From positions 1-14,907 of the forward strand of contig UQSB01000052.1 of NCBI GenBank assembly GCA_900543505.1: DNA of 14,907 bases. The letters are read 5' to 3'. Of this stretch, positions 7,054 through 12,588 are shown in pieces. The notes under the pieces were generated by a model that had not been told where the DNA came from, searched no databases, and saw only the letters and a program-made list of their open reading frames with translations. The translations under genes were made by a program, and so were the position numbers. Within the stretch, counting starts at the first letter, position 1. Each line of letters opens with the position of its first letter. The DNA is from an uncultured Collinsella sp. Lineage in GTDB: Bacteria > Actinomycetota > Coriobacteriia > Coriobacteriales > Coriobacteriaceae.

Positions 7054-8346
7054 GTGCTCGCACCCCATATTTCTGTCGTCAACCTCGGTTGTCGTGTCAA
7101 CCGGGTTGAGTCCGACCGTATCACTGCCGATCTTATGCGCCTGGGCTTTGCGATGGTGGAGCCCCGGGACGCCGAATTGATCGTTATCAATACCTGTGCC
7201 GTGACGGGGGAGGCCGAGGCCAAGACCCGCAAGGCCGTCCGTCACGCTCTGGCCTATCCGGGCGAGCCTTACGTGGTCGTAACCGGCTGCGTCGTCAACC
7301 TGCATCCCGAGGAGCTGCTGGAGCTCTCCGATCGCGTGATCGCCGAACCGTCCAAGATAGACGTCGCCGAGCGCGTCTGCGAGGTGCTAGGTGTCGAATC
7401 CGATAGCGTGCCCGCCTGCAGCGATGGCGACGTGGTCGATGCGCTCGGCCGTTCGCGGTTGGGCGTGAAGATCCAGGACGGCTGCAACCACCGCTGCACC
7501 TATTGCATCGTGTGGAAGGCCCGCGGCCCCGAGCGTTCCGTGCCCGTCGAGTCTGTGCTCGAACAGGTGCGTGAAGCCCAGGAGGCCGGCGTGCCCGAGG
7601 TCGTGCTGACCGGCGTGAATCTGGGTGCCTATGACGGCAAGAGCGCGACCGACGAACATGTCGAGATCGATGAGCTGCTCCAGGCCATCATGGAGCGCAC
7701 CGAGATCGCCCACGTGCGCATCTCCTCGGTGGAGCCCATGGATATTTCCGAGCGCTTGCTTAAAGTGATGGCTCGTTATCCGAAGCGTATCGCGCCGTTT
7801 TTGCACCTTCCCGTGCAGTCTGGCTGCACGGCGACGCTGCATCGCATGGGGCGTCCCTATAGCGCCGAGGCCTTCGAGGACACGGTGCGCATGATTCGCA
7901 CCAACCTGCCGCAGGCTGCACTTTCGTGCGACGTTATCGTCGGTTTTCCTGGCGAAACGGACGAGGAGTTCGAGGAGTCGCTGGCCCTGTGCCGTCGCGT
8001 GGGCTTTTCGCGCATGCACGTGTTCCGCTATAGTAAGCGCCCTGGCACCCTCGCCGCCGACATGCCCGACCAGGTACCGCCCGAGGTCATGGCCGAGCGC
8101 AGCCGTCGTATGCGCGCGGCGGCTCAGGAGCTCGCGGTTGCCGATGCCCGCCGTCGCGTGGGTACCGTCGAGCGCGCCGTGCTTGAGTACGGTGACAATT
8201 TGACGCTCGGTTCGTTCCATCATGCCCGTCTTGATGATACCTGTGAACTCACAGCCCCGTGCCTGCTCGATGTTGCTATCATCGGAGTCGATGATTCCGG
8301 CTTGGTCCATGCACGCAGGGAGGTTCATGGAAGCCTCGAAGATTAG
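7054..8346 (+). CDS. mtaB: tRNA (N6-threonylcarbamoyladenosine(37)) methylthiotransferase MtaB
   Basis: This radical SAM enzyme converts t6A37 to ms2t6A37 in ANN-decoding tRNAs. The 430-residue protein shows the MTTase N-terminal domain with the three cluster cysteines Cys13 (NLGCRVN), Cys48 (INTCAVT) and Cys79 (VTGC), then the radical SAM CxxxCxxC motif at Cys144/148/151 (GCNHRCTYC). LPVQSGC and VGFPGET typical of the family follow, then a C-terminal stretch (about 365-428) that fits a TRAM RNA-binding domain. The start is GTG 7054 with AAGGAG at 7043-7048. MtaB is preferred over MiaB or RimO because of the LGCRVN and INTCAVTGEAE wording and the dnaJ/phoH context. Its last 20 bases overlap phoH. 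Confidence 0.93.
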   Translation: MLAPHISVVNLGCRVNRVESDRITADLMRLGFAMVEPRDAELIVINTCAVTGEAEAKTRKAVRHALAYPGEPYVVVTGCVVNLHPEELLELSDRVIAEPSKIDVAERVCEVLGVESDSVPACSDGDVVDALGRSRLGVKIQDGCNHRCTYCIVWKARGPERSVPVESVLEQVREAQEAGVPEVVLTGVNLGAYDGKSATDEHVEIDELLQAIMERTEIAHVRISSVEPMDISERLLKVMARYPKRIAPFLHLPVQSGCTATLHRMGRPYSAEAFEDTVRMIRTNLPQAALSCDVIVGFPGETDEEFEESLALCRRVGFSRMHVFRYSKRPGTLAADMPDQVPPEVMAERSRRMRAAAQELAVADARRRVGTVERAVLEYGDNLTLGSFHHARLDDTCELTAPCLLDVAIIGVDDSGLVHARREVHGSLED

Positions 8347-9313
8347 ACTTACCGTTCCCGAGGGCATCGACCCCTCGCGCGTTTTGGGCGCCGGCGACGG
8401 GGTCCTTCGTGCACTCGAGAACTTGGTGCGCGCCCATGTGGTTGCCCGCGGTGACAGCGTTGCCGTGAGCGGCGATCCGGACGAGGTCGAGCTGGTCGCG
8501 CGGTTTTTCGAACATGCCTTTCGTGAGGCTGCTGCCGGGCGTACGCTTTCTGCCGATGATGTCTCGCGCTGTCTGGCCGTTCTGCGCGACGGCGAGCATG
8601 ATGCCTCGTCGCTGCGCGATGACGTGCTGCTATCGTATCGCGGTCGCGTCATCCGCCCCAAGACACTCGGTCAAAAGCGCTATGTGGATGCCATCCGCTC
8701 GCATACCATCACGTTTGGCCTCGGTCCCGCCGGTACCGGTAAAACCTATCTGGCCATGGCGCTCGCCGTCGCCGCGCTCAAGCGCCATGAGGTAGGCCGC
8801 CTGATCCTGACGCGCCCGGTTGTCGAGGCGGGGGAGAACCTGGGCTTTTTGCCCGGTACCCTCGAGGAAAAGATCGACCCGTATATGCGCCCGCTCTACG
8901 ACGCTCTCTTTGACATGATGGATCGCGAACGCACCGATGAGCTTATGGAGCGCGGCGTGATCGAGATCGCCCCGCTCGCTTACATGCGCGGTCGAACGCT
9001 GAGTGATGCCTTTGTGGTGCTCGATGAGGCACAAAACACGACGCCCGAGCAGATGAAGATGTTCCTGACGCGTTTGGGTTTTAATTCCAAGTTCGTGATT
9101 ACCGGCGACCTGAGCCAGCGTGACCTGGTGGGTCGTCGCGGTGGTCTTGCCGATGTCGAAAGGATTTTGGCCCGCGTCGACGATGTGACGTTTTCTCACC
9201 TGGAGCGCGCCGATGTGGTGCGCCATGCCCTGGTGGGTCGTATCGTCGAGGCATACGATGCTTATGATGATGTGTGCGAGCAGCGCTCACACGATCGAAA
9301 GGAGTCCCGTTGA
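8327..9313 (+). CDS. phoH: PhoH family ATPase (PhoH-like protein)
   Basis: PhoH-like proteins are cytosolic P-loop ATPases, generally thought to act in RNA metabolism, and are commonly encoded next to ybeY. The 328-residue product has a family-typical N-terminal domain, then Walker A GPAGTGKT at 133-140, TRPVVEAGENLGFLPG, Walker B VVLDEAQN around 230-237, and TGDLSQRD near the C-terminus. The start is ATG 8327, inside the last 20 bases of mtaB. GGGAGG at 8318-8323 leaves only 3 bases of spacing, which is short, but no better start is seen. The more upstream in-frame ATG at 8222 would add 35 residues that are only a frame-shifted reading of mtaB. Overlaps on both sides indicate tight translational coupling. 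Family membership is certain; the molecular target is not known. Confidence 0.94.
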   Translation: MEASKIRLTVPEGIDPSRVLGAGDGVLRALENLVRAHVVARGDSVAVSGDPDEVELVARFFEHAFREAAAGRTLSADDVSRCLAVLRDGEHDASSLRDDVLLSYRGRVIRPKTLGQKRYVDAIRSHTITFGLGPAGTGKTYLAMALAVAALKRHEVGRLILTRPVVEAGENLGFLPGTLEEKIDPYMRPLYDALFDMMDRERTDELMERGVIEIAPLAYMRGRTLSDAFVVLDEAQNTTPEQMKMFLTRLGFNSKFVITGDLSQRDLVGRRGGLADVERILARVDDVTFSHLERADVVRHALVGRIVEAYDAYDDVCEQRSHDRKESR

Positions 9314-9789
9314 GTGTATTGATCAGCAACGATGCCGAGCTCGATACGCTGCTCGATGCCCAGGAGGTGGAGCACATCTGTTCAGTTGTGCTTGCCGCCG
9401 AGGGTGTTGAGCGTGAGGTCGAGATGCACGACCTCAACCTTGAGTGGCGCGGCATCGATCGCACGACCGACGTGCTCTCGTTTGAATGCGACTCGGCCTT
9501 TGACGAGGACATTCCCGCCGACGAGACGCTCGAGCTCGGCGATATTATCCTGGCTCCGCAGGTTATTGCCCGTCAGGCCCCCGGCTTTGGCAACAGCCCC
9601 GCGGATGAGTGCCGACTGATGCTCGTACACGGCATGCTACACCTGCTGGGGTATGACCATATCGAGGACGACGAGGCCGAGGTCATGGAGGCCCGCGAGG
9701 ACGCTATCCTGCGCGATCTGGCGCTTGAGCGCGGCGAGGACCCCAAACTCGTCCACGTCGGCCCCATAACCAATCATGCCCACGACTAG
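9310..9789 (+). CDS. ybeY: Endoribonuclease YbeY (rRNA maturation factor)
   Basis: YbeY is a zinc-dependent single-strand endoribonuclease required for 16S rRNA 3'-end maturation and ribosome quality control. The 159-residue protein carries the signature HGMLHLLGYDH, with zinc ligands His107, His111 and His117. Upstream is RTTDVLSFE, also characteristic, and then LGDIIL. The start chosen is TTG at 9310, which overlaps the phoH TGA by four bases. AAAGGAG at 9298-9304 is ideally spaced (5 bases). The upstream in-frame ATG at 9274 lies before this SD and encodes non-conserved residues. The Era gene two positions downstream fits the known functional link in 16S maturation. Confidence 0.95.
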   Translation: MSVLISNDAELDTLLDAQEVEHICSVVLAAEGVEREVEMHDLNLEWRGIDRTTDVLSFECDSAFDEDIPADETLELGDIILAPQVIARQAPGFGNSPADECRLMLVHGMLHLLGYDHIEDDEAEVMEAREDAILRDLALERGEDPKLVHVGPITNHAHD

Positions 9790-9798
9790 GAGCCGTCT

Positions 9799-10176
9799 AT
9801 GATTCCCGGATCGAACAAGGACCATCCGTCCTTTTTAAAGTCGTTCTCATACGCCATGGAGGGCTTCGTCACCGCCGTCAAGACCGAGCGCAATATCAAG
9901 GTTATGCTCGTGGCGGGCGTGTGCACCGTCATTGCCGGCTGCATCGTGGGGCTCGATATTGCCGAGTGGGCTACGGTCATCATCTGCTGCGGCCTGGTGA
10001 TTCACGGCGAGTTGTGCAATACCGCCATGGAGGCGATTGTCGACCTAGCGACCCAGGAGCTGCATCCGCTGGCCAAGCGCGCGAAGGATATCGCCGCTGC
10101 CTCTGTATACGTTCTTTCCATTACCGCCGCGATCGTTGGCTTGCTTGTCTTTGCCCACGCGCTCGACTTTATTTAG
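9799..10176 (+). CDS. dgkA: Diacylglycerol/undecaprenol kinase family membrane protein
   Basis: This small integral-membrane lipid kinase phosphorylates undecaprenol (as in most Gram-positives) or diacylglycerol, recycling lipid carriers for the cell envelope. The 125-residue protein has an amphipathic N-terminus (SFLKSFSYAMEGF) and three hydrophobic helices (about 35-52, 56-73, 98-121). The family motif ELCNTAMEAIVD at 71-82, with Glu71, Asn74 and Glu78, is followed by HPLAKRAKDIAAAS. Length and motifs match the Gram-positive DgkA group. The ATG at 9799 has AGGAG at 9788-9792. It sits between ybeY and era, the usual place in Gram-positive genomes. The preferred substrate is inferred from lineage, not seen. 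Confidence 0.93.
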   Translation: MIPGSNKDHPSFLKSFSYAMEGFVTAVKTERNIKVMLVAGVCTVIAGCIVGLDIAEWATVIICCGLVIHGELCNTAMEAIVDLATQELHPLAKRAKDIAAASVYVLSITAAIVGLLVFAHALDFI

Positions 10177-10188
10177 AAAGGGATTCCC

Positions 10189-11259
10189 ATGTCCGACAAT
10201 ATGCAGCCTACCGATGGAGTTTTGGATGACGAGGTCCTGGACGAGGCTGAAGGTGCCGATTCGTTTGACGAGGTCGAGGAGTTTGATCCGTTTGAGGGTA
10301 TGAGCGACGAGGAACTCGATGCCCTGTGCGACGAGGATGAGAGCCTCGCGGGCTTTGGCGACGTGGAACCTGGTTTCCGCAGCGGCTTCGTGGCCCTGGT
10401 CGGTCGCCCCAACGCCGGCAAGTCCACGCTGCTCAACGCCTGTTATGGCAAGAAGGTCGCCATCACCTCTCCGGTGGCCCAGACGACCCGCCGCCGCATG
10501 CGCGCCGTGGTCAACCGCCCCGGTTACCAGCTGGTCTTCGTTGACACGCCGGGCATCCACAAGCCCAAGGACGGCTTGGGCTCCGAGCTCAACAAGAGCG
10601 CGTTGTTCGAACTGAACGATGTCGATGTCGTCGCGTTTCTGATCGACGCCACCAAACCCATCGGCAGGGGAGACGCCTGGGTTGCCGAGCGCGTCAAGAG
10701 TGCCCGTTCCAAAAAGGTCCTGGTGCTCACGAAGGCCGACGAGGCCGATCCCGCCCAGGTTATGGAACAGCTCAAGGCCGCTCACGAGCTTATGGAATAC
10801 GACGATGAGATCGTGACGTCGTCGGTCAAGAACTTCAACGTCGATGCGTTTATTGAGACCGTTGCTCACTTTTTGCCCGAGGGCCCGCGCTGGTTCCCCG
10901 AGGACATGGGCACCGACGCGTCCGACGAGACCCTCGTGGCCGAGTTTGTACGCGAGAAGGTTCTGCGTCGCACCCGCGACGAGATCCCTCACTCCGTGGG
11001 CGTCATCTGTGACGCGCTCGAGCAGACTAAGAAGGTCCTGCGCGTGCACGCCACGATTTACGTCGAGCGCGAGGGGCAGAAGGGCATCATCATCGGCAAG
11101 GGCGGCGAGATGATCAAGCATATCGGCATCGATGCCCGTCGCGATCTTGAGCGTATCTTTGGCACGCAGGTCTTTTTGGAGCTCGACGTGAAGGTCAAGG
11201 CCGGCTGGCGCGATGACGAGGCGCAGATCCGCCGCTTTGGCTATAACGCCGAAGATTAA
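10189..11259 (+). CDS. era: GTPase Era with acidic N-terminal extension
   Basis: Era is a 30S assembly GTPase that binds the 3' end of 16S rRNA. After an unusual N-terminal extension, the product shows GRPNAGKST at 72-80 (G1), DTPG at 119-122 (G3), TKAD at 181-184 in place of the usual NKxD (G4), and a C-terminal KH domain with IIIGKGGEMIKHIG near 300-312. The protein is 356 residues against about 300 in most Era proteins. Residues 1-60 contain 25 Asp/Glu and no Lys, Arg or His. The extension is likely real: the ATG at 10189 has AAAGGGA at 10177-10183, and the reading frame there has the same codon style as the rest. An internal Met38 lacks an SD. The gene lies 12 bases after dgkA and 12 before recO. 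Confidence 0.96.
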   Translation: MSDNMQPTDGVLDDEVLDEAEGADSFDEVEEFDPFEGMSDEELDALCDEDESLAGFGDVEPGFRSGFVALVGRPNAGKSTLLNACYGKKVAITSPVAQTTRRRMRAVVNRPGYQLVFVDTPGIHKPKDGLGSELNKSALFELNDVDVVAFLIDATKPIGRGDAWVAERVKSARSKKVLVLTKADEADPAQVMEQLKAAHELMEYDDEIVTSSVKNFNVDAFIETVAHFLPEGPRWFPEDMGTDASDETLVAEFVREKVLRRTRDEIPHSVGVICDALEQTKKVLRVHATIYVEREGQKGIIIGKGGEMIKHIGIDARRDLERIFGTQVFLELDVKVKAGWRDDEAQIRRFGYNAED

Positions 11260-11270
11260 GCCTCGGCGTT
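11245..11270 (+). repeat. Inverted repeat at the era/recO junction
   Basis: AACGCCGA at 11245-11252 pairs perfectly with TCGGCGTT at 11263-11270 (8 bp). The era stop codon lies in the 10-base loop, and the recO ATG follows one base after the stem. No T run follows, so it is not an intrinsic terminator. In RNA it would cover the zone where a recO SD should be. Confidence 0.5.
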
Positions 11271-11271
11271 C

Positions 11272-12021
11272 ATGGCAGGCTCTCGCACATATCGCACAAA
11301 GGTGCTCGTCCTCGACAAGACCAAGCTCAAGGAAACCGACCTGATCTTGACGATGCTCGACGAACGGGGGCGGCAGGTGCGTGCCGTGGCCAAGGGCGCA
11401 CGTAAGCCTGGCGGTCGCCTTGCGGCCCGCTGCGAGCTCTTCTGCACCGTTGATATGCTGTTGGCGCATGGTCGCTCGCTCGACGTGGTTTCTCAGGCGG
11501 AGCTTATGGAGGCGCCGCTCGGTGCTGCTCCTGACTTCGAGACGACCTGTGCCGCCAGCGCGATTGCCGAGGTTGCGCGCGTGTGCTCGTTTGAGGATGC
11601 CGAGGATCCATTTACCTTTGCCATCACACAGCGGGCGCTCACACTTGTCGGCGGTGGGATCGACTCGGCACATATGGACCTGCTCGTGGCGGCCTTTGTC
11701 TTTAAACTGCTGTCGCACGTTGGTTACCGCCCCGATTTCTCGGCATGCGTCTCGTGCGGCGATCCCATGCTCTCGCATTTCTCGGCCCAGGCCGGCGGGC
11801 TTCTGTGCGGGTCGTGCGCCTCGAGCGTGCCTGGCGCCGAGTTGGTATCGGTCGGCGAGGTCGCATGGCTGCGCGCTCTGATGTCCATGACCTTCGATGC
11901 CCTTATGGATGAGCAGATCGATCCGCATACGGCTGCGTTTTTGCTGGGGCTTTCGCATGTTTGGGCCGCCACGCACACCGATCAGCGACTCCGTGCGATG
12001 GAATTCATGTTGGGTCGGTGA
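11272..12021 (+). CDS. recO: DNA repair protein RecO
   Basis: RecO works with RecR (and RecF) to load RecA onto SSB-coated single-stranded DNA. The 249-residue protein starts with an OB-fold region typical of the family (YRTKVLVLDKTKLKETDLIL, then KGARKPGGRLA). It has a zinc-finger-like CxxC pair, Cys159/162 and Cys179/182, in the C-terminal helical domain. Length matches the family. The ATG at 11272 gives the expected N-terminus but has no recognisable SD; an 8-bp inverted repeat sits directly upstream, so translation is probably coupled to era. Era-recO adjacency is common. The following 138 bases contain the rpsO promoter and leader. Confidence 0.92.
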   Translation: MAGSRTYRTKVLVLDKTKLKETDLILTMLDERGRQVRAVAKGARKPGGRLAARCELFCTVDMLLAHGRSLDVVSQAELMEAPLGAAPDFETTCAASAIAEVARVCSFEDAEDPFTFAITQRALTLVGGGIDSAHMDLLVAAFVFKLLSHVGYRPDFSACVSCGDPMLSHFSAQAGGLLCGSCASSVPGAELVSVGEVAWLRALMSMTFDALMDEQIDPHTAAFLLGLSHVWAATHTDQRLRAMEFMLGR

Positions 12022-12040
12022 TGATGCGCAGGCGCGCGCC

Positions 12041-12054
12041 GCTTGTGGTAACAT
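12041..12054 (+). promoter_or_regulatory. Putative rpsO promoter (extended -10)
   Basis: TGG-TAACAT (TG at 12046-12047, hexamer 12049-12054) is preceded by GCTTG, resembling the sites before lepA and the J-protein genes. No -35 match is visible. Initiation near 12061 would produce a leader of about 99 nt before rpsO. Confidence 0.5.
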
Positions 12055-12060
12055 ACCGAC

Positions 12061-12159
12061 CTGTTGGTACCTCGACCTTGGATGTTCGCTCCACCGGCGG
12101 CTTCCCAGTCCGAGGCGAATAGAGTCGCCCACGGGCGACGCGAAACGAAAGGTGAAACA
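12061..12159 (+). promoter_or_regulatory. Structured rpsO leader, candidate S15 autoregulatory RNA
   Basis: CCTCG at 12070-12074 can pair with CGAGG at 12111-12115. TTCGC at 12085-12089 can pair with GCGAA at 12115-12119. Together they form a pseudoknot-like arrangement sharing one base. A hairpin of GTCGCC (12124-12129) with GGCGAC (12134-12139) closes a CACG loop just before the SD AAAGGTG at 12148-12154. S15 represses its own mRNA through leader structures in several bacterial phyla, including a pseudoknot in E. coli. That this leader does so is inference. Confidence 0.4.
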
Positions 12160-12438
12160 ATGACTGTTTCCAAAGAGCGCAAGGCGGAGCTGACCGCCCA
12201 GTTCGGTAACTCCCCGGTCGATACCGGTAACCCCAAGGTTCAGGTCGCCATCCTGTCCGAGCGCATCAAGGAGCTGACCGAGCACATGAAGTCCCACCAG
12301 AAGGACTTCCACACCCGTCGTGGCCTGCTCATGCTCGTCGGCCGCCGCCGTCGTCTTCTCTCCTACATCAAGAAGAACGACATCGTCGAGTACCGTGAGC
12401 TCATCAAGGCTCTGGGCATCCGCGACAACATCCAGTAA
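12160..12438 (+). CDS. rpsO: 30S ribosomal protein S15
   Basis: S15 is a primary 16S rRNA-binding protein that organises the 30S platform. The 92-residue protein (family about 89) contains the conserved GNSPVDTGNPKVQVAILSER, then HxxSHxKD-type HMKSHQKDFHTRRGLL and the basic VGRRRRLLSYIKK, ending in LIKALGIRDNIQ. The ATG at 12160 is preceded by AAAGGTG at 12148-12154 and gives the expected N-terminus (MTVSKERK). In-frame upstream ATGs, including 12064, fall in the leader. A strong terminator follows. The rpsO-pnp neighbourhood is widely conserved, although terminator and leader sequences separate the two genes here. Confidence 0.97.
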   Translation: MTVSKERKAELTAQFGNSPVDTGNPKVQVAILSERIKELTEHMKSHQKDFHTRRGLLMLVGRRRRLLSYIKKNDIVEYRELIKALGIRDNIQ

Positions 12439-12453
12439 GGATTTGTACATGCT

Positions 12454-12485
12454 AAGAGCGTCCTGCGCAGCGGGGCGCTCTTTTT
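12454..12485 (+). terminator. Intrinsic terminator after rpsO
   Basis: AGAGCGTCC at 12455-12463 pairs with GGGCGCTCT at 12473-12481 (9 bp, one T-G pair, plus an outer A-T), loop 12464-12472, followed by a T run at 12481-12485. It lies 16 bases after the rpsO stop. Partial read-through may feed pnp, since no clear pnp promoter was found. Confidence 0.88.
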
Positions 12486-12490
12486 GTGTA

Positions 12491-12575
12491 AGGGCGTGAA
12501 CAATCACGCTCTGAAGCGTGGCGGGGGCAGGGGGCCCGCGTCACATGAGAAGCCCGCAGGCAAGGGGCCTGTGGG
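12491..12575 (+). promoter_or_regulatory. pnp leader with successive hairpins
   Basis: Three stems are visible. First, 12491-12499 pairs with 12504-12512 (9 bp, one G-T pair, loop ACAA). Second, GCGGG at 12521-12525 pairs with CCCGC at 12535-12539. Third, CCCGCAGGC at 12553-12561 pairs with GCCTGTGGG at 12567-12575 (one G-T pair), ending just before the SD GGAG at 12581-12584. In E. coli, PNPase represses its own mRNA after RNase III cuts a leader hairpin. A comparable role here is inferred from position and structure only. Confidence 0.45.
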
Positions 12576-12588
12576 GTAAAGGAGAACA

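Noticed and set aside
10045..12507. Very long open frame (820 codons) on the minus strand across era, recO and rpsO, and similar long minus-strand frames at 5974-7305 and 12541-14796
   Set aside because: They lie opposite well-conserved genes, show composition typical of GC-rich antisense frames (Ala, Arg, Leu, Val, His rich), and have no recognisable domains; long antisense frames are expected from the strong C/G third-position bias.
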